A stretch of DNA of 64,000 nt from Benincasa hispida (taxonomy: Eukaryota > Streptophyta > Magnoliopsida > Cucurbitales > Cucurbitaceae): assembly GCF_009727055.1 (NCBI RefSeq), contig NC_052349.1, forward strand, positions 96,001,839-96,065,838, given 5' to 3'. A program made the translations under genes and the position numbers. Of the stretch, positions 38,789-50,375 are shown piece by piece. Within the stretch, counting starts at the first letter, position 1. The number at the start of each line of letters is the position of its first letter. A model generated the notes under the pieces. The model had not been told where the DNA came from. It made no database searches and saw only the letters and a list, made by a program, of their open reading frames with translations.

Positions 38789-40709
38789 TGTTGGGTTTTA
38801 TGTCCTAAAATTCGTGGTTTATAAATAATAAACTTATTTTGTTAATCTATATACATATTACTAAATTTTGTTTCAATAAAGTTATTATTAAATGTTTGAA
38901 TTGCTCATTTTGTTTTAGAAATAACCTAAGTCCAATAAACTAAGATCAATGACTATTACATGAGTACTTGAACTTTATGTGGAGATATAAGAGAAGATCA
39001 AGTTCGAGTAAATAGTCAAAATGATCTATAGTATACGGATAAGATTGGATATTTTATTTTGGAGACACTATCAAATGCAATCCATTTTGTAGATGTTACA
39101 ATTGTTATAAAGTGCTATGAACGAAATAATCCTAATTCATTCGTGGGGAGACATGCGAGTGGGGGCGTCCTATGCAAAGAGTTTGTATAAGATCGGACTA
39201 AGAAATAAGCCACTCTTACTTTATAACATTGTTTACTTTTTAAAATGGACTATTTCAAAGCGATGACCTAACTAACCTAACCTTAATCCTGAGCTAACTA
39301 TGAACTCCTGTTTATTTAGGATTATACTTAGATTTGCATGGGTAAGGGTTGACTCAATAGAGCCGACTCAATAAGCCTCCAATTTCAGGGGTAAGACTGA
39401 GTAGATAACTAGGGACATAGGATGCAAGATAGAATTCACTCCTACTCACTTTTAAAGATAGTAGACAGGTTATTTCCTTAAGTACTGACTCGGGATCTCG
39501 AACAAGGGCCCCTACTCTCTCATTGGCCCTAGAGGGACTCGGTTTATTGATTGGATCACAAACGAATTGTTCATTAGAGGATCAATAGGACTTAAGGAAC
39601 AAGATATAATCTTGGGGGTAAAACAACTTTTGACCCAATCATTATTATGAACAACCTGTGAATGGTTGAGTTACTTATTATGGTTATATCGAGTGGACAC
39701 AATTATATCTACAGTGAGAGGAGTGCAACTATTGGGTTTTAGTGGAGTTACCAGGTAGTTAACGAATGTTGGTTAATTAGGTTAACGAGTTTAGCCGGTT
39801 AATATGGGATCATTAGAGCCTATGATTTGTAAGTCCATTAGGTCTCCCTACAAGTTCATAAACATATTAAACCTTAGAATAGGATGATGAGAGAATTTGA
39901 AATGTTCAAATTCAAATTAAGGTAATTAGTAATTATATACCATATAATTCACGTTGAATTATCGAATTAAACGAAATTGGAGAATTGAAAAATATTTAAA
40001 TTTGATTTAAATATTAATTACATGAATAGAGATTCTTGTCTAAGGAATTGGTGTTTTATTAATTTAATACTTGACATTAAATTAATATAGTTAATTATTA
40101 AAAATTAATTTTATATAAAATTAATGAAATATATATTAATTACTTAATTAATATATAATTATAAATTTTGAAATTTTGATTTCAAAATTTAATTAAGTTG
40201 AATTTTGAATTCAATTAAAAAATGTGAAATTCACATTTAGTGGATAATTCCCACTTTGAACACCAAGGTTTCCACTTTCTTTATGTCTTTGAGGGGTCAT
40301 CCTCTTGTAAAGATGAATGACATACTGAAGGTGAACAAATAATCAGTTCAAAGGCTAAGAATTTATGCCATGCAAATTGATTTGGTTGCTGGTTTTTTGA
40401 GAAAGAAGAGTTCTTCAACTCAACCCGAAAATTCAGTCTTCTTCTCTCTAAGCTTCTCTAAATTTAGCTCATTTTGAATCCCACGATTCAATATAAGGTC
40501 CTGGAGAATAGTAGAAAAGATCAAGTGGTAGTCTACAAGGAACTATTGTGGAAATTGAAGTTGAATTCGTGGATTGAAGAAGGTCTTCAAAGGTATATCA
40601 TCAAACCCTATTTTAAGTTCTTTAATATGCTATCTTAGTTGCTAAAATTGATGAATTAGAGTGCTTCATGATTTTATTTGCTTTCGTTAATTGCATACTA
40701 ACTTCAACA
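38789..40709 (+). mobile_element. Solo LTR W (copia), perfect TSD AAACT
   Basis: Starts TGTTGGGTTTTATGTCC, ends ACTTCAACA, 1,921 bases, no internal region. TSD AAACT at 38,784-38,788 and 40,710-40,714 is perfect. Same family as S1, X and B's LTR. It lies in the degenerate repeat, not in element B, so it is an independent insertion. Confidence 0.92.
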
Positions 40710-40724
40710 AAACTCCAATACCAC

Positions 40725-42242
40725 TGATAGCTCTAAAAAAGAACTATAATTTCTAGCTTAATTTAGGCTCGTTAATAGAATTTACATGTTAGTTATCCTA
40801 TTTTGTAAGTATTGAGCACCAAAGAGGTAGAACCGAGCGATTGGAGTCAAATGAGGTTAATTTGAAATAATTTAGAGATAATTTGAGCATTCAAACTTCA
40901 AAGGAGGAGAAATGACCAAAATACTCTTGATCGAAGTATCACAACCCTTGTTCAACGCTGAAAGGCAGAACACATGGATGTAGGATAGCATTGCAATGCT
41001 ACCTGAGAGCGTTGCAACGCTACAAACTTTTAATGGAATACTACCAACGCGCGCACGCAACGAAGTGTCGCACCAGAGTTACAACACCCATTTCAATGTT
41101 CAAGGACTGTGTCGACAAGAGCGTTGCAATGCTCTCATTAGTGTTGCAATGTTACGCTTGATTCCTATATATATTTCTCTTCAATTTAGGTCATGGAGGA
41201 GGTTGGTTTCATGAAGGCCAAAGTGGAGTTTCAGTTTCCTTCTTCTCCCTTAAGGTTTTAGCATCTTAGCTTAGGTTTTACATTTTGTTTTGGGTTGTAA
41301 TCAACGGATCAAATCTTTATCTTGAATTTGTCTATGAACTTTTTAGGTAATTCCTATCTAATTTCTTTTAGCAAGAGTTCCTATATTCAATTTCTTGAGA
41401 TTTTCTTGATTAAATTTGATATCCTTCAATTCTATGCTTTCTTTGAACCTTGATGTAATTTAGATTTGCGTTTATGTGTTCAACTGACGACCCTATCATA
41501 ATTGCATATCTCTGCTAGTTAATTTTGAGCTCGCATTTTTTTGTGTTTATCTATGCTTGAATTTACCTCAGTAGCATAAGATTGAATGTGAATGCTTAAA
41601 TTTATATAGGCTTGTCTAGAATCTTAGTAATACATGTTCAACCTAGATTCAAAGAACAAATTGATTATTGAATTAGGTCATCCAATCAATTAGTCCACAC
41701 AATTGAATCCTCAATCTTCGTGCATATGAACTTTAATTCTATATGGACGCTATTGAACCCAATATAATTAAAGATTATATAGTTTCATTAGGGAATGGCT
41801 CTCCAACCTTAATTAATAATCAGAACGCTTGATTGAATTGGTTTTAATTAGTTATCGGCCTTTGTAGATACTAGTTAAGTCAAATCGATTTAGTAGTTGT
41901 GCATGGATAGAATGAAATGTTTGTTTAATTATTGAATTTTATGATAGAAGTTGCATAAGATTCCCTCTTGCTCTAGAAATTAGATAGATCCCTATCCTAG
42001 ATTACATTTACCCTTGCATTTTGTGTTTCACATGGTTATCTCCTTTCACACCAAAACTCCCCCATTTATTGCTTTAGTTAAGAAATTGGCTTAATGAAAC
42101 AAATCACGCTTCCTTGCAAGTTGACCCAGACCTACCACTATTGCTACGTCTTTGTAATGATAGGAGTAGTTCGATATTATAAATTTATTTTGATTTGTGG
42201 CTCTTTTCAGGAATTAAAAGATACCGAAAAATGTTGCGGTCA
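40725..42242 (+). mobile_element. Solo LTR V (Ty3/gypsy, Tat/Athila-like), perfect TSD ACCAC
   Basis: Starts TGATAGCTCTAAAAAAGAAC (near-palindrome), ends TTGCGGTCA, 1,518 bases. TSD ACCAC at 40,720-40,724 and 42,243-42,247 is perfect. The same LTR appears in reverse at 51,300-53,077, there next to a polypurine tract of the gypsy type. Between 40,985 and 41,155 it has several copies of the palindrome AGCGTTGCAACGCT or AGCATTGCAATGCT. Only ten bases separate its left TSD copy from W's insertion site material. Confidence 0.9.
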
Positions 42243-42247
42243 ACCAC

Positions 42248-42345
42248 CTTCAGACGACCAACTTTAGGCTCCGAAAACCACCTCCAACTACAAACTCTAG
42301 CGAAATCATCTCGATAATCAACTTCGACAACCACTTTTGACTATT
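42248..42345 (+). repeat. Degenerate CCACCT/TCCGA-rich repeat, right part
   Basis: Continuation of 38,505-38,788 after LTRs W and V. Removing both LTRs makes one repeat tract of about 390 bases. Confidence 0.6.
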
Positions 42346-42603
42346 ATAAGACTGATGACTATTTAAGTATGTTGTAGGATTGTTGATTATATAAATAATA
42401 GTCTTTTGTTTACATTATTAGGTGCAATATTTTATGTAAAAATTTGAAAAGAATATTTTTATTTAATTAAATTCACATATCAAAGAAGTGTGACAAATAT
42501 CTAGACAAAAAGTATGTATCATATAATGAAAAAAATCATATAATGAAAAAAGATTCGTAGAACATTTTATACCAAGAATTAGTGAAAAATTGAGATTTGT
42601 TTT

Positions 42604-42706
42604 CTAATAATCCTCAAAATTTAAAGAAATTGAAAGTGAAATTGTTGAAGAAATGTGGTGACATTCCATTGGCTACTAAGATGATGGGAGAGGCTTAATT
42701 AAATGA
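42604..42706 (+). pseudogene. Possible NB-ARC (GLPL motif) scrap
   Basis: One frame reads NLKKLKVKLLKKCGDIPLAT, then KMMGEA and a stop. LxKKCGGxPLAxKxxG is the GLPL block of plant NBS-LRR resistance proteins, a family that detects pathogens in the cytoplasm. Only about 33 codons match; no P-loop or LRR is visible nearby. The fragment is short, so a chance match cannot be excluded. Confidence 0.35.
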
Positions 42707-42865
42707 AATTTAGAACAGAGTAATATAGAGCAACAACTAAAAGAAGAAGAAAAAGAAGAAGACGATAATGACATTCATGGAGAAAAATTAGGAACAAAGG
42801 TTTTGATTTCTCTTTGGTTTCTTATTTTATTTTAACCATATCTTGTACAAGAAATATAATGAATT

Positions 42866-42889
42866 AATTGTTGTTCATTGCGCAAAAAA
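42866..42889 (+). repeat. 24-base direct repeat, right copy
   Basis: Second copy of the repeat at 38,487-38,510. It runs into a poly-A, AAT and GAAA simple-repeat tract (to about 42,933). Confidence 0.8.
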
Positions 42890-42933
42890 AAAAAAATAAT
42901 AATAATAATAGAAAGAAAGAAAGAAAGAAAAAA
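42884..42933 (+). repeat. Microsatellite: A-run, (AAT)n, (GAAA)n
   Basis: A13, then about four AAT units, then about four GAAA units, in one continuous tract. Confidence 0.9.
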
Positions 42934-42994
42934 TTTAAATATTAGGTAGAATTATTGAATAAAACATTTTCAAAACAAAAATAGTAATGATAAA

Positions 42995-43200
42995 GGCAGG
43001 TTATTTAGAGTTCAAAAAACTAGACTAGATACTCAAGACATATAAACTCAGCTTTGCACTCTAAACACAGACATATAAACTCAGACCGTAAATAACTTTG
43101 TATCCTAAACACAGATATATAAACTCTACAGATATATAAACTCCACAAACATATGAACTCCATATATTCTATCTTAACTCAACGCTCCAAATAACCCCTT
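42995..43200 (+). mobile_element. Candidate MITE with inverted ends and ACAGATATATAAACTC repeats
   Basis: The ends are inverted copies: GGCAGGTTATTTAGAG at the left and CTCCAAATAACCCC at the right. Inside are about five spaced copies of the motif CA(G/A)A(C/T)ATATAAACTC. About 206 bases, no coding capacity, the look of a small non-autonomous DNA transposon. The TSD is not clear. Confidence 0.5.
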
Positions 43201-45564
43201 AATGAGTTACTACATATGAAGTATGTCATTGATATATTATTTTAATAATATATGAAATAGGAAGTATATTATTGATGATTTCACTAAGTCAAATATTATT
43301 TATTTATTTATTTATGTAGTTTATATAAATAACGTTTCTCTTGGGCCTATTCTGTAATCTCTTTACAAGCTATTTTCAAAGTGTTCTTAAAATGTAGGTA
43401 GAAAAAATGAAAGAGGAAATGGAAGACGTGTTGAATAAAGAAATGAACATGATATAGATGAAGAGGAAAATATAAAAGTGCTCACTCACAGTTTGTTTGA
43501 AGGAAATACAATAAGAGAAGAATATAGAAGAAAATTTTGGGTAATTGACTTCAATTAAGAATTAATAAATGAGAGACTTCTACCAAAGTATAGATGAAAA
43601 AACACTAGAAAAAAGCTTTTCAAAAGTGCAACCCTATGAATATGGATTTTATATTTCTTGATTTTCATTGAGAACACATACAATATATTTTTAGTGAATA
43701 AAATTAAGAGTTTGAGATTTAAAAAAAAAAAAAAAAAAAAAAAAGAAAATCAACTGTACACTAGAATATGATAATGGAATCTTTAACCGCAGATATGATA
43801 GTATGAATTTTATGTCACTTAATGTATACTCATTTTAACCATAGTTTTAGATTTGAGATTTTTTAACTAAGGTTACAAATTTAAAACTTGATTTTTTTCC
43901 TTTAAATTTATATATTTATATATATATATATATAAATTGAAGATGCAACTTTCTGATCACAGTTTTAATATCAATTTATAAAAAAATAAACAAAATTGGC
44001 ACGACTTTGGAAAAGAGTGTACATCACGTTTCACTCTAACCTTTCAATTTCATCCAAATCGACTAACTAACTTTTAACTTTTAAACATGTTTACTAATTT
44101 AGCCACTAACTTAACAAAGAAAATAATAAAAATCCAATTAAAAAAGTCATTAATTTCTATAAAATTAGAATTTAAAAAGTTTAATTATGCACAAAATCAA
44201 TTATCGACACAAATTTCTGAACAAATTATGAAAAAATATTTAATTTACTAAATAAACATTTTTTTTCCGATAAATAAATTAAGATGTATATTATTTATAT
44301 CATATTTGCATAAGTGAACATTTTGTATTGTTTATTTTTTATGCGTCATGGATATTTTTATGATATAATGAAAATGCCGGTTCATTTTTTTTGTCCATAT
44401 GTCGAACCTATAGATATGTAAAAATATCAATGAAAATGTTGAAATATAAATGAAAGTTTAATACTTAAATAAAATACGCTTAAGTTTTGGGTTTCGTTTT
44501 CATTTAGCCATTAAGTTCCAAAATGTTTCATTTTTGGTCTTTAAATTTTGAGTTTGATTTCAATTTAGTTCACTAGTTTCAAAATGTTACAAATTTACCA
44601 TTGAAAATTGAGTTTTGTTTAATTTCGATTCGGTTCCTAGGTTTTGATTTACATAGAAGACTAAAAGTGAGTGTTTAGTGAAAAATCAATATTAAAGTGT
44701 AAATCTTGAAATCTATGAACAAAGTTGAAATAAAACTTGAAATTTCAATTGTAATATTTGAGATTTATGAACTAAATTGAAATTAAACTAAAAAATTAAA
44801 GACTAGACGTGTAATATTTTGAAATCTAGGAGTCAAATAAAAATTAAATTAAAAAACTTTGGGAGAAAAAATGTAATTCTCCACACCCACACACATATTG
44901 ACCACGTATTCGACTCTGAATTTTGTAAAAGCTCTAGCTCGCATGCTAACAAAAATCCATAGAGGCCAGAGGGATATAGAGATGGGATTTTGACATCAAA
45001 CTTCCTGATCCTGACAAAAAAAAACCAACATTCCATTCATATCTCGGTTTCCTCATTTATAAAAATATGACACATATGGAATGGATTCCTAGTTCTAGGT
45101 CTAAAAAATAATAAGCACAGAAGAAGATGAAAGAACTAAGAAAAGAAGATGGAGGGGGAAAGAAAGATGGTTGTGATGATCATCGTGTTGTAATAAATAT
45201 TATATTCGTAGGATCAGTGATCCACTTTTGTGTGAATTTAATAGAAAATGAGTCAACTAGAAACAATAATAATAATCAAGCACATGACACAAAAAATTTT
45301 AAAGTAAAAAGCCGTGGACAATCAAAATTTCCATAAGAATCAATAATATGTTACAACGAGATCTCCTTAGTAACAACTAGAGGCATACACAAAGAATAAC
45401 TAAAGAAATAATCTTGACAACAAATGACAACAATAAAAAATGATAAATTAGAAAGATTTCACTTGGGTGATAAAAAGTACTCATTGTAATCTGACAGTAT
45501 AAAATTCCAAAATAAATCTCCACCGTCCAGATTGAAGATCTTTGTGTCAAGAACATGCAGTCAA
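43201..45564 (+). other. AT-rich intergenic DNA with a foldback element, no convincing gene
   Basis: Contains A-runs (43,716-43,744), a TA tract (43,908-43,936) and the foldback at 44,468-44,878. A 69-codon frame at 45,127-45,336 has a charged start, one hydrophobic stretch (VVINIIFVGSVIHFCVNLI) and an Asn-rich run; it has a signal-anchor look, but I recognise no family, and length and composition are compatible with chance. Confidence 0.5.
44468..44878 (+). repeat. Foldback (inverted-repeat) element
   Basis: The left ~170 bases (words such as TTTTGAGTTTGATTTCAATTTAGTTCA and CAAAATGTTACA) recur in reverse complement in the right ~190 bases (TGAACTAAATTGAAATTAAAC, TGTAATATTTTGAAATC). The two arms could pair as one long imperfect hairpin. 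No reading frame, as in plant foldback/MITE families. A similar arm occurs at 57,940-57,985. Confidence 0.55.
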
Positions 45565-45719
45565 GAACATACATTATGGCATATAAATAAACATACATCA
45601 CATGTACATTTAATAAAAATTGATGGACTGGGATAATATGCCTCAAAACCGGAAAATAAAAGCTAACTATTACAAAAAAATCGAGTTAGTCGGTTCAAAC
45701 AGGCAAACCGGATCTTGAA

Positions 45720-46240
45720 CCGCCCGCTCGAAGCCTCGTCACTTGATCGTGTAGCAACTCCTTCAGATCGTCGAGTAACACACATCGAGTATAAAAGATC
45801 ATGTAGCGATGATCGCGTGGCTAAGGACTATGTGATGAGCATGAAAGTCCACACGATCGTGCAATGCACATCGAGTAACGCATGTCATGCGATCGTGCAG
45901 CCAACAACTATGCGATGAGCATGATTGTCTATACGATCGAGTAGTAAGTGTCGAGTATTGTATACCAAGTGATCGTGTAGCTAGTAACTTTGCGATGAGT
46001 ATGCTAGCCTACATGATCGTTTAGCACGCATGCCATGCGTCGAGTATCATATACTCTGCAATCGTTTACCCCAAGCGTCTACATGATCGAGCAGCCAACG
46101 CAACACAGCATTAGCTATGCAATCATTTAGCAAATACAACACGATCGAGTTTAACATTTCTACACGATCGCATAGCCAAATCTAAACGATCGTTTAACTT
46201 AGGCTACACGATGCGACCATCGATTCATCTTCTCCCTCGA
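45720..46240 (-). repeat. Palindrome-rich leader segment (CGATCG type)
   Basis: Some twenty variants of a short GATCGTGTAG/GATCGTTTA word spaced roughly 20-30 bases apart, the densest example of the array seen in element C's LTR and leader. Confidence 0.75.
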
Positions 46241-46527
46241 ACTAGACAACAACTCCTTGCATCTGAAGCTTCATCATGAACGACTCAAATAAACAAAAAA
46301 TAAATACAAACTCGATTGCAAGTTAATAATGCCCAAAAACGTAGGGGCCCTTACAAATTAACTTTTGTAAAAGTAAAGAAAGCTTAAACACGGAGGCAAT
46401 TATCCCATAAACATCCATCAACAACATCCACAACCACACTTAACACTTAAAACCCACCAAGACTGTAAATGACATTCAATACAATAACGGAATTTCGAAA
46501 TCAGAACAACCTGGCTCTAATACCAAT

Positions 46528-48494
46528 TGAAGGAACTCTAATTATAGAGGACCTTTGAGCAGAAGCGGATCGTCCCAAACTCTATTGTGAAAGAATTCAA
46601 ACATTTACAATCATACTAAACATATTATGCATTAATCAATAAATTACAGCATGCTTTGAATCAAATATAAAGGATCGAGAAAACAATACCTTTGAAGAAC
46701 TTTTCTTCAAGTGTTTTCCCTAATCAAACTCGAACGCAACAAACAAGAACTCGAACTCCCTCGAACACCAGCAACGAGTATCAACTCGATCCTCAAACAG
46801 ATTCAGACACTACCACAAGATTGCCTTGGTATTCTTGATGTGAGAATCCAAGAGTTGTGGGCTATAACTTATTTTGGTTTGAGGGAAGGATTGGAGTAGA
46901 TGATCGAGTAAGCGATGAACAATCGTATAGAAGAAAAAGTCTATCGTATAGACTTGATACTTGATCGTTTAGATACTCTCAAGCTATCGTCTAGTATACT
47001 CGATACTATCATATGGTCTCTCGATTAGTAATATGATAACTTGTTATCGTTGAAAAAATTGAAAAAACTATTTTTCATTTTATCCCACTTTTTCATAATA
47101 ACTGTATAACCACCCACTAAGATCGGTTATTAAGAAAAAGAAATATCAATTATCATATAATGAATAAATTATAAATAAATACAATAACTAACTTATCATA
47201 TTATATTTATAACCTATAGTTTTAATATTGCATCATATGCAACATATAAACGATAGTTCTTTTTCTATTTTTATGATATTTAATATAAATCATATTTATA
47301 TTAATTCCTCCAATCAAATAATAATGTATCAAATACATCATATCAATTATATCATATATAATCAAATTCCCTCTTGTTAATTTGAATATTTTAAACTAAC
47401 TCAAAAACTTATTCTCAACTTGAATCCATTGAGCTACCAAGGGGACCTTATGGACCTGTAGCTTGAAACTCTAACGGTACATGAATAACTTACTAAACTC
47501 GTTAATCACATTATCTACCATCCGTTAATTGTTGGGCACTCCACTAAAGATAGATAGTTGTACTCTTTTCACTACAAATATATTTCTGTGTCCATTGGAT
47601 ATAACCAATCAATAGTACGATGACCTTTCATAAATCGCTCGTAAGTACAACTAGGTCAAATTATCATTTTGCCCCTATAGTTACATCTAACTCCTTAAGT
47701 ACCATTGATCTCTCTAATAAACAATAGATCATAGTCCCACTATGACAAACCCTTCTCAGGCCAAGAGAAGGTGTGGCGCCACATTGTTCAAGTCCCGAAA
47801 TCAGCCCTTAAGGGAGCAATTTATCTACTTATCCCTGCATCAGGGAAGGAGTAAATTTCATCTTGTGTAGTTGAGTTCCCAACTCCTCAATCAGACGAAT
47901 CCCCAAAGTGGTAGGCTTGTAGAGTTGGCGATCTGGCCACTCTCACCCATACAAATCAAAGGACTGCTATCATAGGCAGGAGTTCACAACTCACTCAGGA
48001 TTAAGGTCATGTTATCTATGGTCATCCTAGTGAAATGAAAGTCTCAATAATGACAACATTATATAATGAGACTAAATATTTCGTGGTCCAGTCTTATACA
48101 AATTCCTTTGTAAAGAGTATCCCCGCTCGCATGTCTAATACATGAATGATTAGGATCAGATCATTTGTAGCACTTTACAATATTTGTAATACTTATAGGG
48201 GGGCCACACTCGTAGTGTCACCAGGATAAGGTATCCCCCCTTATCCATATACTATAGACCATTTAGGTTATCACTTAAAACATGATCCACTTGTATGTCT
48301 CCACATACATGTTTAAGCTACAACGATAACTATGGATCTTAGTTTATTGGTTTTTGGTCAATGCAACTAAAATATTAAATATTTCATAAACTGAAGTGAA
48401 TAAAATATCATATATTATAAATAACGAAGTGTTTTTTCATACAAGTGTTTACAAATTATAGGACCCTACGAGATTTAAGGCATCAACCCCAACA
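46528..48494 (-). repeat. LTR of the minus-strand remnant next to CACTA1
   Basis: 1,967 bases; on the minus strand it starts TGTTGGGGTTGATGCC and ends CCTTCA. The shared LTR core with GTGGCGCCACA is near 47,770. CGATCG/GATCGTTTA words lie at 46,895-47,010. Candidate TSD copy GTTTA is at 48,495-48,499; the partner is lost. The adjacent primer site reads TGGTATTAGAG on the minus strand, one transition from consensus. Confidence 0.88.
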
Positions 48495-48499
48495 GTTTA

Positions 48500-49240
48500 G
48501 ATGTGATGCACATTGAAAAGAATGTGTGTGCAAATCTTATTGGCACATTGCTTGATATTCCTGGTAAAACGAAGGATGGAATAAAAACTCGATTAGATTT
48601 GTTGAAGCTAAACATTAGATCAGAGTTAGCCCCTCAAGTGGGAGAGAAAAAAGGTTTTTTTACCTCAGCATGTTATACATTAACACGAGCTGAGAAATTG
48701 AGCTTTTTGTAAGATACTATCAGAAATTAAAGTACTTGAAGGCTATTCATCGAACATTCAAAGTTTAGTGTCGCTCATAGATTTGAAACTTTACGTACTT
48801 AAGTTGCATGATCATCACTTTCTTATGCAACAATTATTAACTGTAGCCATTCGTGATATTTTACCCAAACATTTAAGACTTGCAATTACTCACCTATACT
48901 TCTTCTTTAATGCTACATGTTGCAATAATCGATCTCAGTTAAAGGGTATGCAAGAGGATATAGTTGTCACTCTATACCTCTTAGAGAAGTATTTTTCACC
49001 ATCATTCTTCACAATAATGGTACACGTTGTAGTGCATCTCGTAAGAGAAGTTGAGTTTTGTTGACCTGTTTATTTGAGGTGGATGTATCCTTGTAAACGA
49101 TATATGAAAGTATTGAAAACTTATGTACGAAATAGAAATCGATCAAAAGGATGTGTTGGAGAAAATTATATTGTCAAAAAGACTATAGAGTTTTGTTATG
49201 AATTTATATCTGGAGTTAATTCTATTGGGTTAAACTAATC
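48500..49240 (+). pseudogene. CACTA transposase TNP2 C-terminus plus DUF4218, broken
   Basis: TNP2 would cut and join the element's ends in the nucleus. The text starts inside the protein at LDVMHIEKNVC, then GTLLDIPGKTKDGIKTRLDL. After a frameshift at about 48,715 the DUF4218 domain follows: LHDHHFLMQQLL, VAIRDILPKHLRLAITHLYFFFNA, LQEDIVVTLYLLEKYF-like text (here MQEDIVVTLYLLEKYF), MVHVVVHLVREVEFC, a stop, VYLRWMYPCKRYMKVLKTYVRNRN, and ENYIVKKTIEFCYEF. Several stops and one-base shifts. The N-terminal half of TNP2 is absent here. Confidence 0.88.
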
Positions 49241-50278
49241 AACAAAGAAAGCGAACTCAAACATTGATAGAGTATTGTTAGCTTCTTCTTTTATCAGATC
49301 GAGTAAGAATGAGTTGGATCAAACTCATCTTTATGTCATTCAAAATGTAAATGATATGCTTTCTTACGTTGAGTATGTAGATCTCCATCTTATTCTCGTT
49401 TTAGGTTACTTGATTATTCAATGATCTACTAACTTTGTCATTTATACTAGGCAACATATGGATATTTTGTCTAGGCTTAATTTTGGTAAAGGTAAAAGTA
49501 GAAAGTGGTTTCAAGAAGAGCATAATCGTATATTTAGTCGGTAGTTGTCCACACCAGTAATCTCTAAAGGTCTACTATTTGATGTATAATTAAATGTTAA
49601 CTACTAAACTGTTATAAAATATATCATAAGTTGCACTAGCTCTCGAAGTTCCCAAAAATTCCATATCGCCTTCTTTAAGATGGATAGCCAATGGACCTTG
49701 TCCAACTGTGGCAAATATTCTGGTTACATGGTCAATGGTTACTACTATCACACAAAGAATCATGATGATATTAGGACGGTTCAAAATAGTGGAGTTAGTA
49801 TAATGGCTACCACAATGCAAGTCTCTAGTGCTAAAGACAAAAGCTCTGTCATATCAGATATGACCTTTTATGGTGTAATACAAGAAATATGGGAGTTTGA
49901 CTATCATGGGTTATCTTTTATTTTACTCAAATGTAATTGGGTTGAGAAAAGAAATGGAGTCAAAACAAACGAGTTTGGGTTTACTATTGTAGACCTCAAT
50001 CGGATTGGACATAAATCAGACCCATTTATTTTAGCCTCTCAAGCAAAACAAGTCTTCTATGTAAAAGACCTTGCAAATTTAGGTTGGTCAATTGTTTTAA
50101 CATCTCCACAGTGAACAATTGAAGATGATTTTTATGAAGATGAAATAGAAGATATGCTACAGGAGTGTGGTTATAGAGGTATGCAAAGAATGCCCAATGT
50201 TGATACATCTATTGAGATTGATGATACAACATCCACATACATTAAAAATAATTGTGAGGGTAGATGGGTTGATAAATA
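49241..50278 (+). pseudogene. CACTA transposase C-terminal domain DUF4216, broken
   Basis: A spacer with degraded frames (to about 49,650) leads to the open part 49,680-50,114 (144 aa): SGYMVNGYYYHTKNHDD, VQNSGVSIMATT, DMTFYGVIQEIWEFDYHG, LLKCNWVEKRNGVK, then FTIVDLNRIGHKSDPFILAS and QAKQVFYVKDLANLGWSIVL. This is the DUF4216 block normally fused downstream of DUF4218 in plant CACTA transposases. A stop at 50,112 ends it; the same frame continues acidic to a stop at about 50,276. The first methionine is not the true start, since the domain belongs to a longer protein. Confidence 0.88.
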
Positions 50279-50375
50279 ATGTATTAAACACGATATGTCA
50301 TTTAGTATAGTTATATGTATTAAATATTGAGATTATATATTTTTTGTCTGAGCATTTTTTTTTTTTTTTTACAGA

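Larger units (their letters stand above)
45565..48494 (-). mobile_element. One-ended copia remnant (5' LTR plus leader) cutting CACTA1
   Basis: On the minus strand: LTR (48,494 down to 46,528), primer site, and about 960 bases of leader homologous to element C's leader up to its ~17,150. No gag, pol or second LTR. The LTR end meets CACTA1's transposase text at 48,495. The other end is ragged and abuts unrelated intergenic DNA, and CACTA1's front half is absent beyond it. This is the same arrangement as 21,160-24,849. Confidence 0.85.

Noticed and set aside
38250..43240. Inverted ATATGAAGTATATC-like words near 38,270 and 43,215 as ends of one large DNA transposon
   Set aside because: Match is short, imperfect and in simple sequence; no TSD.
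45127..45336. Possible small secreted or membrane peptide gene
   Set aside because: One hydrophobic stretch only, no recognised peptide-hormone motif, no supporting splice or promoter context; mentioned under intergenic DNA instead.
15800..46240. CRISPR-like array impression from evenly spaced CGATCG words
   Set aside because: Plant nuclear DNA, short degenerate palindromes inside LTRs, no long identical repeats or unique spacers of fixed length, no cas genes.
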